A stretch of DNA of 64,000 bases from Roseobacter denitrificans OCh 114 (GTDB taxonomy: Bacteria > Pseudomonadota > Alphaproteobacteria > Rhodobacterales > Rhodobacteraceae), in NCBI RefSeq assembly GCF_000014045.1, contig NC_008386.1, forward strand, positions 42,470 through 106,469. The letters are read 5' to 3'. The position numbers and the translations under genes are program-made. Below, piece by piece: positions 20,572 through 29,760 of this stretch. Every line of letters begins with the position of its first letter. The first letter of the stretch is position 1. The notes beneath the pieces were generated by a model. It searched no databases. It saw only the letters and a list, made by a program, of their open reading frames with translations, and was not told the origin of the DNA.

Positions 20572-20985
20572 TCATTCTCGCCGCAGTTCGCCAGAACACC
20601 AGTCATTCCGCTGCCTTGGTCTCCACTCGCGAGCGTAACCTTCGCGGATCAAGACTTCACCGATAGTCGCACCATTGGGAAGTCGCAGCCAAACAAGAGG
20701 CCGTTCATTGCTGTCAACTTCGCCTGAATCGTCGACCACAAGGCCCGGTGTGCGAAGGAGCTCGGCGAACCTGGCGGCGGCCTTAAATCCAACCTCGGCT
20801 TCAAGCGCGCAGCGCGAGCGCCCGTCGATCTCCGGTGTATCGAAGCCCGAAACATTCGGCGCGCCATCTCCCATTGGGCGAAGGTTCTGACCTTTACATG
20901 CGCCTATAGCGCTCTCACAGCAACGGACCGTATCGCCATCGGTCGCCATCAAGCCAGCGCACAACATTATCAGCTTCCCCCCCAT
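20572..20985 (-). CDS. SNase-like thermonuclease family protein
   Basis: A 137-residue protein with the staphylococcal nuclease fold pattern: ATDGDTVRC (calcium/phosphate site), GFDTPEI, a Cys/Glu pair (RCALEAEVGFKAA), RPLVWLRLPNG and the C-terminal LIREGYAREW. Starts at ATG 20985 behind a near-perfect GGAGGTGG. It is one of three SNase-like genes within 8 kb. No clear signal peptide, though the N-terminus is hydrophobic (LIMLCAGLMA). Plasmid-borne relatives are often linked to conjugation genes; substrate and need are unknown. Confidence 0.8.
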   Translation of the reverse strand: MGGKLIMLCAGLMATDGDTVRCCESAIGACKGQNLRPMGDGAPNVSGFDTPEIDGRSRCALEAEVGFKAAARFAELLRTPGLVVDDSGEVDSNERPLVWLRLPNGATIGEVLIREGYAREWRPRQRNDWCSGELRRE

Positions 20986-21082
20986 TTACTAACCACCTCC
21001 TGCTGCCTTTTCCACCAGAAATCAAACTGCGACCGAGAACCAGCATATGCAAGCATGAATGAGGCCCGAAGCTAAGGGCTGC

Positions 21083-21769
21083 CTATGCGGCAGCCCGATT
21101 GTTGTGCTTTTCTTCCTCAGCACTCGGCTGCATCTGGCACAAATAGTCGGTTGCTCTCTGTGCGTGCGCGGCAGCGGCAAAGATCGCGCGTTTGTCGTTC
21201 TTCAGCACCTTCAGCCAGCCCTGGATATAGGCGGCGTGATCTTCGCCAGGTTCCGGCGTTATGGCCAGATCGGCGCATAGGAAGGCTCCACCCAGCTCCT
21301 CGCGCGCATAACCTTCATCACCCCATTTCTTGCGCCCGAATTCCCGGTCCAGGCGGCTTCGGTGCTTTGTCCAGTGTGTCAGCTCATGTGCAAGCGTGGT
21401 ACAATAGGCCTCAGGGCTGCGAAAGCTCTCTAAAACAGGCACCTGCACATAGTCACTTGCCCCTGGATAATAGGCACGGTTGCCGCCATGCCGGATATCA
21501 GCGCCAGTCTCGGCAAAGAACCGGTCCGCATGCTCGATGCGCTCCGCCGGATCAATCACCGGCTCGGGCTTGGTGTAGCAGCACTCTGGCAGGCCGTCGA
21601 TCTGATCAACGGTGAAAACGCTGTATGAATGGAGTTCCAGTTTGGCTGAGAGTGCCGCGAAGTCGGTTTTCAGATGGCAGACAGACGCCATGGCAACGTT
21701 TGCGAACCGGCAAATGACGGGAAGGGGCACCTCACTCGCTACAAAATTCTCTAAGCAGGTGAACATCAC
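21083..21769 (-). pseudogene. ArdC-like antirestriction protein lacking its N-terminal DNA-binding domain
   Basis: From about residue 45 on it matches ArdC-type proteins: SVFTVDQIDGLPE, AYYPGASDYVQVP, the zinc metallopeptidase motif HELTHWTKH, then DRLDREFG-like and YIQGWLKVLKNDKRAIF. The usual N-terminal DUF1738 single-strand-DNA-binding domain of about 130 residues is missing and the first 40 residues look unrelated. Compare the complete ArdC at 54917. It is either a 5'-truncated remnant or a free-standing metallopeptidase domain; the former seems likelier given the debris around it. Confidence 0.7.
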
Positions 21770-21839
21770 GTGCGCCCAATCATGTACGGCGTCAAAAACG
21801 CGGTATCAATGCGAACCGCGTCTTTGCAATATTTAGAAA

Positions 21840-23768
21840 TCAGCCAATAACAGCGCCATCGTCACGGCGGACTGCTATTATCGATGAACGTGGAGTTTTA
21901 TCGCCGCCGTCTGGCCAATTGGAGTCCCCGCGTTCGCCAGGATGTTGAACTCCGACAAAGACGGTTCTGCGATCTGCAGACCAGGAAATACCCGTGATCT
22001 CAGCTTCTCTTGGCCCCACCAGGAAGCGTCGAATTTCACCAGTTGCAGGATCACCTATGAGCATCTGATTGTTTCCTTGACCCGCAAAGTCCTCTTCATT
22101 GGAATAATTTCCATCTGTCTGAATCCAAAGTAGTCCTTTATTATCAAACGATAAGCCATCAGGCGAGTTGAACATGTTCCCTTCGTTTACGTTCGTCGAC
22201 CCACCATTCATATCTTGATGAACCGTTGGGTTGCCCGCCATTACAAAAAGATCCCATTTGAAAGTATCCGCCGTGTGGTCCCCGTTTGAAGGCCACCATC
22301 GCACGATTTGTCCGTATTTATTGGCTTCTCGTGGGTTTGGACCGCCCACCGGCGTTTCATCTCCACCGGCATTCGGTTTTATGCCCCGGTTCTTGTTGTT
22401 TGTGAGGGCGCAATAGACTTCGGCCTTCAGAGGATTGGCTGTCACCCATTCCGGCCGATCCATTGTTGTTGCACCAACTGCGGACGCAGCCATTCGTGTT
22501 TGAATGCAGATCATAGCCTTATCCATGCCTGTCGCTTCAGGGGTAAGTGCCAGCCACTTGCCTGTGCCATCTGCTTCGAACTTGGCCGCATAAATCGTGC
22601 CATTTTCCATCAGCGCATCCGTGTTACCGCCTTCGGCGTAATATCCATCAGAGACGTACCGGTACAAGAACTCACCGCGCTCGTCATCGCCCATGTAGAT
22701 CGCGATCCGGCCATCGAAATTAACCACAACTTCCGCATTCTCATGCTTGAACCGGCCAAGTGCCGTACGTTTCTTGGGCTTGGATGTCGGGTCGTAAGGG
22801 TCGACTTCTGTAATATAGCCATGGCGGTTTGCTTCGTTTGGCTCTTTGACCACATCGAAACGATCATCGATTTTCCACCAGCCGTACCCACGGTCTTTTC
22901 CGCTCACACCGTAGCGTTTTTTGCCAGCGTCCTGTTCATAGCCGTCCGCATCGCTGGTGCCAAAATACCCATTGAAGTTTTCCTCACACGCCAGATAGGT
23001 GCCCCAAGGGGTGCGTCCGTTTCCACAGTTATTAAAGGTACCAAGGACCGTCTCACCTGTCGGGTCGGCATTGGTTTGCATCAATGCATGACCACGTGCT
23101 GGACCCGTAATGTCCATAGGTTCATCGGGCGTAAAGCGGCGGTTGTATGGAGAGTCTTTGACGATCTGCCATTTTCCATCGACTTCCTTCAGTTCAGCCG
23201 CCGTCAAACCGTGAGCGTTCTTACCCTTCAGAATGTCGTCGTCCGAGACATATTTTCCTTCTGGATTATTGCCCCATATCACCGATCTATTTGTGTACTC
23301 GTTGTTGGCGACAAGAATTTGATGACCGTCTTTGTCGGTGAAGATTGCCATGCCATCATTGTTATCGCCAAAAGCGCGCGCTTGGCTCGCCGCAGTGCCA
23401 CGCGTCGCATGGTCAAATTCTGGAACATCGGAAAACAGCGGATCACCCCAACGTGTGGCCACATGCCAATTGTAACCGTCTGGCACGGTGATGGTATCTT
23501 CGGTGCTCGCAGCAATTGCTGTGAATCCAAAACGGTTTTCTGCAGCCCGTGCAGATATCGGCGTAAGCGCTGTGGTGGCAGCACCAAGAGCGGTGACGCC
23601 TCCCAGAGACAGCACGCCCCCCATAAACCCACGCCGTGAAATCGCCTGTTCAACAACTGCATCAAAGTCGTTGTTTTCAGGCCTTGGGTTTATCGCCTCG
23701 TCAAAGTCGTCAAACGATAGATCTTCGAGTTCGTCGGCTGATAGATTGGTTTTGGTATCCAAAGTCAT
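21840..23768 (-). CDS. PhoX family alkaline phosphatase, Tat-exported
   Basis: A 642-residue DUF839/PhoX protein, a calcium- and iron-dependent periplasmic phosphatase used to obtain phosphate from esters. The N-terminus has a twin-arginine signal SRRGFMGG followed by a hydrophobic stretch to ARA near residue 75. PhoX-type segments include GYNWHVATRWGDPLF, NNCGNGRTPWGTYLACEENF and CIQTRMAA. The ATG at 23768 follows CGGAGA at a proper distance. I looked for a Pho box upstream and found none convincing. Surrounded by mobile-element debris, it looks like cargo. Confidence 0.9.
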   Translation of the reverse strand: MTLDTKTNLSADELEDLSFDDFDEAINPRPENNDFDAVVEQAISRRGFMGGVLSLGGVTALGAATTALTPISARAAENRFGFTAIAASTEDTITVPDGYNWHVATRWGDPLFSDVPEFDHATRGTAASQARAFGDNNDGMAIFTDKDGHQILVANNEYTNRSVIWGNNPEGKYVSDDDILKGKNAHGLTAAELKEVDGKWQIVKDSPYNRRFTPDEPMDITGPARGHALMQTNADPTGETVLGTFNNCGNGRTPWGTYLACEENFNGYFGTSDADGYEQDAGKKRYGVSGKDRGYGWWKIDDRFDVVKEPNEANRHGYITEVDPYDPTSKPKKRTALGRFKHENAEVVVNFDGRIAIYMGDDERGEFLYRYVSDGYYAEGGNTDALMENGTIYAAKFEADGTGKWLALTPEATGMDKAMICIQTRMAASAVGATTMDRPEWVTANPLKAEVYCALTNNKNRGIKPNAGGDETPVGGPNPREANKYGQIVRWWPSNGDHTADTFKWDLFVMAGNPTVHQDMNGGSTNVNEGNMFNSPDGLSFDNKGLLWIQTDGNYSNEEDFAGQGNNQMLIGDPATGEIRRFLVGPREAEITGISWSADRRTVFVGVQHPGERGDSNWPDGGDKTPRSSIIAVRRDDGAVIG

Positions 23769-24026
23769 GTCTAAGTCTCCGAAGCAAGGTCACGCCATTC
23801 AAAGCTGCAACGCTATGGTTAGCTCTAAGCCTCAGTCATATCACATCTCGAAGCAGCATGGCCGCCAATTCTTCACCCTTTGGTAGAGAAGTTTTCTTCA
23901 AAACCGTATATTCACGCCACTGCAAAGGGGTTTTATAGAACTGTTCATGTTTTATTAGGGGGACTAGAGCCTTGTTGAGAACTCGTGTTCAACAATAGAG
24001 ACTGGTGATAATTGCTCACAACAGCC

Positions 24027-24713
24027 ATGAAATTTCTGCGTCCCGTGTCATTCGCTGCGCTCATGCTATTCTTGTCTATCTCGGCGGTCCATGCCGAGTT
24101 GCAATCTATCCGCATCACGGGCGAGGTTTCTGTATTTGATGGGGACACCATTGAAATAGGTCCAGTCCTACTCAGACTTCATGGCATAGATGCTCCGGAG
24201 AACGGCCAGAAATGCGCAACAGCAGATGGCGGTGTCTGGCGCTGTGGCGCGGCAGCAAGCAACAAGATGGTTGAATTCATCACAGGCAAAGCATTGGATT
24301 GTAACCCGTTGGAACGTGACCCCTATGGACGAATTATTGCACGGTGCATGGCGAATGGCGAAGACTTGGGCGCTATGATGGTGCGCGAGGGCCTGGCTTG
24401 GGCTTTCTTAGAATACAGCGCGGAATACGCCGAGCTTGAAACCACCGCAAAAGCATCGGGTTTAAACGTCTGGCAGGCAAAAACTCAGACACCGTGGGAT
24501 TACCGGGACGACAAGTGGAACCGCGCCGTTGAAGCCCGCCCAGACGGTTGCCCTATCAAGGGAAACATCGGCGCAGGAAAAGCGAAAATCTACCACACAC
24601 CATGGTCGCCTAACTATGGCACGACCAAGATTGACAAAACAAAGGGGGAGCTTTGGTTCTGTACGGAAGCCGAAGCTCTCGCTGCAGGGTGGGCTGCTCA
24701 ACGGTCAAAGTGA
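24027..24713 (+). CDS. Secreted SNase-like thermonuclease
   Basis: Starting at ATG 24027 the protein is 228 residues, with a signal peptide (MKFLRPVSFAALMLFLSIS to VHA) and an SNase domain: VFDGDTIEI, RLHGIDAPENGQKC, Arg in ERDPYGRIIARC and REGLAWAF. A C-terminal extension (about 165-228) with PDGCPIKGNI and ELWFCTEAEA resembles the extra domain seen in some proteobacterial nucleases. An earlier TTG would put extra residues before the signal. Exported nuclease; second of three in this region. Confidence 0.85.
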   Translation: MKFLRPVSFAALMLFLSISAVHAELQSIRITGEVSVFDGDTIEIGPVLLRLHGIDAPENGQKCATADGGVWRCGAAASNKMVEFITGKALDCNPLERDPYGRIIARCMANGEDLGAMMVREGLAWAFLEYSAEYAELETTAKASGLNVWQAKTQTPWDYRDDKWNRAVEARPDGCPIKGNIGAGKAKIYHTPWSPNYGTTKIDKTKGELWFCTEAEALAAGWAAQRSK

Positions 24714-24969
24714 TTTGGATTGTTGGCTTGTTTCAACGGTCAAAGAAGGGGTGGTTATCCTCTCAGCTCCATTTCCAAGACGGCTGGGGATCAACTTTCT
24801 AAGCCGTTACTTAGCTACTTATGCAGGTGGGTTTCATCGTAAATTCAACGCACTATCAGAAAATTTGTAAGGTTCATTATGTTATATATATGACGTTTCC
24901 CGCGAATTCGTTATAGCAATGCATAAAGAGTACATTGCGAAAACCGTTCAACATGAACGCGTGCCCGAG

Positions 24970-25671
24970 TTTACGAGGACGGCCGTATCGATCTCGAATG
25001 ACATAGTGCGACAGCATCGCACTGAAGCGTTGCGTCCGGTTGCGTGTGCCATCCGGCATGATCTTGGCAACCAGACATCGGTCGTTGTCGTACAGAACAG
25101 ACTGCGGCACCGCGCCAAAGAACGCGAAGGCATGCACGTGCTCATCCAACCAAGCCTCAGTGTTCGCGGCAGGATACGCGCGGACGTAACAGGCATCACT
25201 GTGCGGCAGATCTTACGCGAAGAAATAGGCCTTCTGCTCAACACCACCGATGACAACCAGCGCTTCGCCAAAGTCAGCCTGCGCATGGCCGTGCGGATGG
25301 CTCAAGGGCACGAACATCTCACGCGAGCCGCGCTTCTTGCCGCGCACGTAATCTTTGACGATGGTATAACCGCCGTCGAACCCGCATTCGTCACGGAGCC
25401 GTTCAAAAATGCGCTTGGCGGTGTGTCGCTGTTTACTAGGGCGGCCCTTGTTTTCAGCTAACCACTGATCAATCTGATCCATATAAGCACCCAACTTCGG
25501 GCGTTCGATCGCAGCCGTTCGCCGGTATTCTGGAGGCTCAGAATACGCCAACATCTTCCGAACGCTGTCTCGACTGATCCCAAAGTCTCGAGCAATTTGT
25601 CGCCCGCTCATACCATCCTGAAAATGGGCGCGGCGCACCTTCAAATACAATTCCACAGTGAAAATCCCCAA
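24970..25671 (-). pseudogene. istA: IstA transposase remnant (IS21 family) with nonsense codon and truncation
   Basis: The frame from 25671 has the IstA helix-turn-helix (MSGRQIARDFGISRDSVRKM), and TAKRIFERLRDEC, then the start of the DDE core (HAQADFGEALVVIGG). It meets an in-frame TAA at 25213, after which the same frame continues recognisably: DLPHSDACYVRAYPA, VPQSVLYDNDRC. Homology-like sequence stops near GRPRK at about 24970. Dead by nonsense mutation and 3' loss; no istB beside it. Confidence 0.85.
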
Positions 25672-25775
25672 GCCCTCCCATCAAATGAAAGGGCCAAAGT
25701 GGCCGACTTTTAAGCCGCCCGCGACAACACAATGCCGCCGCTACCGTGGCCGAGTATTGCGCCGCCGATTACACA
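24970..25775 (-). mobile_element. Truncated IS21-family element, left part
   Basis: The istA remnant plus its upstream end. Upstream of istA on the minus strand come TGTAATCGGCGGCGC near 25772 and repeated CGGCCAC motifs, as in IS21 termini. The other end and istB are missing. Confidence 0.6.
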
Positions 25776-25817
25776 TCTTAAGTAAATTCTCAAAGTGTAC
25801 AGAATAATATTATGCAG

Positions 25818-25916
25818 GGCTGTCCGAAAACGAACGGTTTCGTACACAGGGAGAAAAGGTGTTCACAAATTAGCCTTGCGCGTTTCGGACAGCCTGTTAG
25901 TTTCGAACAGTCTTTT
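25818..25916 (+). promoter_or_regulatory. Candidate res recombination site
   Basis: Imperfect palindromes directly before the resolvase gene: TGTCCGAAAACG at 25821 opposed by CGTTTCGGACAG at 25881-25892, an internal CCGAAAACGAACGGTTTCG, and CTGTTAGTTTCGAACAG at 25894-25910. Multiple inverted subsites of about 26-28 bp before a serine recombinase gene are the normal layout of res. Confidence 0.5.
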
Positions 25917-25938
25917 CGCACAGGGGCAGGATGCAGAA

Positions 25939-26520
25939 TTGAGCAGAGTTTTCGCCTACGCGCGCGTTTCCACATCCGAGCAGTCGGTGGAGCCGCAAGT
26001 GATGGAAATCCAGAAAGCCGGGTTCGACATCCTGGAACACCGGATTGTGTCGGAGAAGGTCAGCGGGAGCGTTGAGGCTGCGCGCCGCAAAGAGTTTGCA
26101 AAGCTTTTGGACAAGCTTGAACCGGGCGACACACTTGTCGTGACCAAGCTGGATCGCCTCGGGCGCAACATGATCGACGTGGCCGGTACGATCGAGGCTT
26201 TGAAGGATCGGCAGGTGAAACTGCACTGCCTTGCCTTGAGTGGCACAGACCTCACGTCCGCATCGGGCACGATGATGGTCAGCGTGATCGCGGCAGCAGC
26301 ACAGTTTGAACGGGATCTGCTTATCGAGCGCACACAAGCTGGGCTCGCAAATGCCAAAGCCAAAGGAAAGGTTCTTGGCCGCCGACCCGCCCTGGACGCG
26401 GAGACCAGAGCGCGCGTGGTCCAGGATCACCAGAAGCTACAGAACATCAGCGCAGTGGCGAAAAAGTACCACGTCTCCCGCGCGACCATCCACCGTATCC
26501 TGGCATCAGAGAATGCTTAG
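25939..26520 (+). CDS. Serine recombinase (resolvase/invertase family)
   Basis: From TTG 25939 the protein is 193 residues. It has the catalytic serine in VFAYARVSTSEQS, the arginine motif KLDRLGRNMIDVAGTI, the SGTMMVSVIAAAAQFERDL segment, the long E helix ERTQAGLANAKAKGKVLGRR and a C-terminal HTH (SAVAKKYHVSRATIHRIL). Upstream codons in frame are not resolvase-like and overlap the candidate res site, so the later start is preferred. A role in plasmid dimer or transposon cointegrate resolution is likely. Confidence 0.9.
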   Translation: MSRVFAYARVSTSEQSVEPQVMEIQKAGFDILEHRIVSEKVSGSVEAARRKEFAKLLDKLEPGDTLVVTKLDRLGRNMIDVAGTIEALKDRQVKLHCLALSGTDLTSASGTMMVSVIAAAAQFERDLLIERTQAGLANAKAKGKVLGRRPALDAETRARVVQDHQKLQNISAVAKKYHVSRATIHRILASENA

Positions 26521-26712
26521 AGGTCGTTTTGCCAACCTCCTGTTGTGCCTGTGATACCGACCGTCTGAGGTAGGGCGCGACCAGTGCGTTGAATCACTGG
26601 TCTGCACTTAAATCGCCGTTCTGACACATGCTGCAAATTTGATACTTGGTTTTTCCGTGGGTCTCTCTATTATCCCGCATAAGTAGAATTTCACGTCTCT
26701 TTGGAGGTCTTC

Positions 26713-27261
26713 ATGAAACGTACCATCAGTGCAGCAATCGCAGCCATGGCCTTCATTGGTGGATCAAGCGCCGCCTCAGCCCAGAGCTACGACATGGACT
26801 GCAAAGTCATATTGTGCATGGCAGGCGGCTTTCCAGCAGGGTGCGGCGATGCCTATTCCTACATGATTGACCGCATCACAGATTTTCCCCACCCGAAGCC
26901 ACCGTTCGGCACCTGCACGCAAAGCGATGGTACTACCTACCGGGCAGTAGATGCGCCCTACGACTATCTCAGCCGCACCCAACGGGCCGGTTGGGCCTGT
27001 CCTTCCACGCACCGTCTGCGCTTTAGCAGCACTGATCAAGACCACGGAAGTGTCAACGTGGACGCCTTCTGCTACACAGACACGCGCGTCGTGGGGAGCC
27101 GCGACGAGAGAACGACCCAATATGTCGGGCGCATTCCAGCACAACACGTCAACTTTCAGGTCCAGATCACCGTCGAACCCGGCACGCCATCAGCGTACAG
27201 ATCGCCTCTTTACAGGCTGAATTATCACACAGGATTTGTCACGCCCAGCGTCGGAGGGTAA
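26713..27261 (+). CDS. TrbM-like exported conjugation-associated protein
   Basis: A 182-residue protein with a signal peptide (MKRTISAAIAAMAFIGGSSA to ASA) behind GGAGG. The mature start DMDCKVILCMAGGFPAGC followed by DAYSYMIDRI resembles TrbM/KikA, a periplasmic accessory of conjugative transfer. Five or more Cys suggest disulphides. It is followed closely by another exported protein. Assignment rests on the Cys-rich N-terminal motif only; the C-terminal half is not recognised. Confidence 0.55.
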   Translation: MKRTISAAIAAMAFIGGSSAASAQSYDMDCKVILCMAGGFPAGCGDAYSYMIDRITDFPHPKPPFGTCTQSDGTTYRAVDAPYDYLSRTQRAGWACPSTHRLRFSSTDQDHGSVNVDAFCYTDTRVVGSRDERTTQYVGRIPAQHVNFQVQITVEPGTPSAYRSPLYRLNYHTGFVTPSVGG

Positions 27262-27580
27262 GACAATCAAGCAGCTGGTCCTTGCCCTCGCGCTTTTGGC
27301 GTCAACCTCCCTGCCAGCGCAGACGCGCTTTGAGGGCGAGGACTTGCTGTTAGGAGGATGTCTGCCCCCGGAAGACCCCTACATGTTCGACGTTCCTGAC
27401 GATCCCGAGTTGCGGCAGATGATCAACGAAGACTATCAGACCTTCATCCGGGCCGCCGAAGAGTACATCAATTGCCTTGAGGCCGAACAACGCCGCGCCT
27501 TCGACAAGACAAACGCGATCCTCAAGCGATACCTGCAAAGCTTTGGCAGCGACGCCGCGTTGCAATCCACGATCAACTAG
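27236..27580 (+). CDS. Small exported hypothetical protein
   Basis: The frame overlaps the end of the TrbM-like gene. Residues 10-30 form a signal peptide (TIKQLVLALALLASTSLPA); the mature part has two Cys (GGCLPPEDPY, YINCLEAEQ) and a helical C-terminus. The start is uncertain: TTG at 27236 opens the frame, but the only good ribosome site (GGAGGG at 27254) lies after it with no normal start codon at the right distance. Probably a partner of the preceding gene. Confidence 0.5.
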   Translation: MSRPASEGKTIKQLVLALALLASTSLPAQTRFEGEDLLLGGCLPPEDPYMFDVPDDPELRQMINEDYQTFIRAAEEYINCLEAEQRRAFDKTNAILKRYLQSFGSDAALQSTIN

Positions 27581-27593
27581 ACCGGCTTTTCTT

Positions 27594-28016
27594 TCAACAA
27601 TACCTGGCTTGTCGCAGTCTCGATCTGGCACCAGCAGGTTCGAGGTTGCGGTATCTGCCACCCGAATAGCGCGCGCAATCAAGAGCAAACCCGCTGGCAA
27701 TCAAGACAGCGCCGATGTCGTGACCTTCCTGCGTAAAGCAAACACCCACCCACCGATCATGGGTGCGCTCGCCATTCAGCTCGCAGGTGATGGTCATGCC
27801 GCGCAAGTATCGCTTCATCGCCGCCGTCGCCTGATTGCCCGCCTGCGTGCCGTTCTCCGGCACGTCAACGCCGTTCAAACGAACGGCGACGCCGTGCACA
27901 ACAATCGTATCCGCATCCCGCACCTTCGTCACTTTGCCCGTGACAGTTTCGGCGGCATGGGTCGGCGCCAGGCTCATCAAAAAGAAACTGGCAGCAGCGA
28001 CAAGTAGTGCTTTCAT
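27594..28016 (-). CDS. Secreted SNase-like thermonuclease
   Basis: A 140-residue exported nuclease-like protein, convergent with the preceding pair. Signal peptide MKALLVAAASFFLMSLAPTH, then KVRDADTIVV, RLNGVDVPENG, Arg in THDRWVGVC and LIASGFALDCARYSGGRY. The active-site Asp-Gly-Asp of the first motif reads Asp-Ala-Asp here, a common variant. Third SNase-like gene of the region. It ends 14 bases from the stop of the opposing gene. Confidence 0.8.
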   Translation of the reverse strand: MKALLVAAASFFLMSLAPTHAAETVTGKVTKVRDADTIVVHGVAVRLNGVDVPENGTQAGNQATAAMKRYLRGMTITCELNGERTHDRWVGVCFTQEGHDIGAVLIASGFALDCARYSGGRYRNLEPAGARSRLRQARYC

Positions 28017-28146
28017 GGAAATGTCCTCAAAGTATCAATTCACGTCAGCGCACCGCAGTGTAAGCTGGGTTGCCGTCGAAAACTATGGTCGTCGATGACC
28101 GGCGTTGAACAAGGATCGGCCCTCCAAGATCCGAAGTCGCAGGTCC

Positions 28147-28710
28147 CTACTCGTCACAGGTGAGACGGATATCAAGAATTGGCGGTGTTGCCGCAGCATC
28201 AATCTTCACAAACAAAAGTTCACAGTCTGCACTGCCGAATTTCAATGATTGAATTCGGCCTTCAGTGGTGGTGCGTTTATTGCCATCTATCTGAAAAATA
28301 GCCAATCCTCTACGTTCTTCTGCGTCGTCAAAACGGAACGGCTTGGACTCTCCATTTGAGGCTGTCAGCAATATGGTTTCTTGGTAAGGCACGCGGTGCA
28401 CGCCTTCAAACACACGGCCAATAGACGATGCCGTTAATTCATCGCCAGTGCCTTGCGCCAGCGTTGATGACAGCTCCGTCAGTTTTTCGTTCAGGGTCTC
28501 CAGACCGTCCGGATCAATAATCACATCTTGTTCTCGCACGACCTGCGTAAGCGCTGTGATTGCGTCATTCAGATCGTCCGTAGACTGAATCGACTCTTCA
28601 GAGATGTCATACAGACTTTTGTCTGACTCAAGCTGTAACCAACCAATTACCAACCCCGCAGCAGCTATCATCCCGCCAACAGCACTAAAAAAATGGGTTT
28701 TAATAGACAC
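28147..28710 (-). CDS. Hypothetical membrane-anchored protein
   Basis: A 187-residue protein with one N-terminal membrane helix (FFSAVGGMIAAAGLVIGWL), a predicted coiled segment (about residues 35-95) and a beta-rich C-terminus ending DIRLTCDE. No family recognised. It is the last gene before the repeated region at 28.9 kb. Confidence 0.5.
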   Translation of the reverse strand: MSIKTHFFSAVGGMIAAAGLVIGWLQLESDKSLYDISEESIQSTDDLNDAITALTQVVREQDVIIDPDGLETLNEKLTELSSTLAQGTGDELTASSIGRVFEGVHRVPYQETILLTASNGESKPFRFDDAEERRGLAIFQIDGNKRTTTEGRIQSLKFGSADCELLFVKIDAAATPPILDIRLTCDE

Positions 28711-28895
28711 TTATTCCTACCTCTTGCTTAAATAATCTGTGCATAACATGACCGTTATAGGATGGCTTTGTACAGCTAATTTCGGGAAGATAAAGCGACC
28801 GATCTGTCAAAAGATACAGGACCATCAAGTTGTCTGACACTCAACACCAAGGGCGCATCTGCTGGCCTGCGTCCAGCTGACCGCGTGCTAGGTTT
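28711..28895. other. Intergenic, nothing recognised
   Basis: Upstream region of the 28710 gene; must hold its promoter. No reading frame, repeat or terminator stands out. Confidence 0.4.
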
Positions 28896-29073
28896 CAGCC
28901 GGCAGACCGGCTTGCACCCAGAACCCCCTGGTCCTCTCTATTCCCTGTTTCAATAGCCCCTGCCCCGTCTTCTGTGAAGCCGCACCCTGGTCTTTGACAC
29001 ATGGTCATCGAGGCCCGGTGTTTCTGCCCTGAAGGGTCACGCCCCCTTGCGCGACGGATCGTTGATCCTGAGT
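28896..29073 (+). repeat. Repeat R2, copy 1
   Basis: Shares both edges and spacing with 36370-36543: it begins CAGCCGGCAGACCGGCTTG (hairpin GCCGG-CAGA-CCGGC) and ends ACGGATCGTTGATCCTGAGT. The middle is diverged but keeps a small hairpin (CCCTGAAGGG here). Here R2 is followed at once by R1. Confidence 0.65.
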
Positions 29074-29078
29074 TTTTG

Positions 29079-29318
29079 ATGGTCCCTTGGGGGTCGCGCA
29101 GGCGCGACACGCCGCTTCGGGACGTTTGCTAAGAACCCGCTGGGTTCTCGCGCGCGCAACCACAATAGATAGAAACCGTGTCCTCGGCTGCGCCTGCGGG
29201 CCGCACCACTTTCCATCGATTGTGGCTGCACTTGCTACCTCCGGCACTTCGCCAGTGGGTCAGGTTTTAGAGACGGACGCGCTTACGCGCTTCGCTCAAA
29301 ACCAGACACCAAAGGGGC
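29079..29318 (+). repeat. Repeat R1, copy 1 (hairpin-rich, upstream of the ParB operon)
   Basis: A 240-bp segment nearly identical to 54644-54883; I count about four mismatches and no gaps. Perfect hairpins: GTCGCGC-AG-GCGCGAC at 29093-29108, AGAACCC-GCT-GGGTTCT at 29132-29148, and an outer stem GGTTTTAGAG/CTCAAAACC at 29263-29303 around GCGC-TTAC-GCGC. One mismatch between copies falls in a hairpin loop. It directly precedes a plus-strand operon, as does copy 2. Confidence 0.85.
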
Positions 29319-29359
29319 ACTAAGCCTCAAAGGGTCTCACCACACAGGAGACGCCAAAA

Positions 29360-29695
29360 ATGGCTTTGAAATTCACATCCATTCACGAAGGGGTGGCCGA
29401 CCGGGCCAAATCCTTTGACCTCATCAACCGGGGATACGGACCCGATCAACGGTTCGCAGGCCAGTGGTTCGAGACCACCGAGGACGTCTACACCTATTTC
29501 CTCGAAGTGCTGCCGCCGCTCGATTGGACCGCAGACGGGTTTTCCATGTCCGAGTTTGCAACCGGGTTCCTGACAGATGCCTACCTGCGGATCAACGGGC
29601 GGTTCTTCTGCCTGTGCATCCACCGCGAACGGGCAATGGATTTCACCAACACCCTGCGCGCGTTCAAGGCCACCGCACCTGCGAACGCCGCCTGA
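29360..29695 (+). CDS. DUF1419-like plasmid protein
   Basis: A 111-residue soluble protein behind AGGAGA. The pattern QWFETTEDVYTYFLEVLPPL, then FSMSEFATG and GRFFCLCI resembles DUF1419 proteins found on alphaproteobacterial plasmids; no biochemical function is known to me. It is the first gene after repeat R1 and opens the plus-strand block that includes the ParB-like protein. Confidence 0.5.
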   Translation: MALKFTSIHEGVADRAKSFDLINRGYGPDQRFAGQWFETTEDVYTYFLEVLPPLDWTADGFSMSEFATGFLTDAYLRINGRFFCLCIHRERAMDFTNTLRAFKATAPANAA

Positions 29696-29760
29696 GATTG
29701 GGGCGTCCCACAAGGGGCGCTGCCAACAGGCGCAACCCGCGCCGGAAAGGAGGTGAACGA

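Noticed and set aside
22308..23639. A 443-codon frame antisense to the PhoX gene
   Set aside because: PhoX has a Tat signal and family motifs over its full length on the other strand; the antisense frame is Cys/Arg-rich and shadow-like.
23769..24010. A Pho box upstream of the PhoX gene
   Set aside because: No pair of CTGTCAT-like direct repeats with the expected 11-bp spacing was seen.
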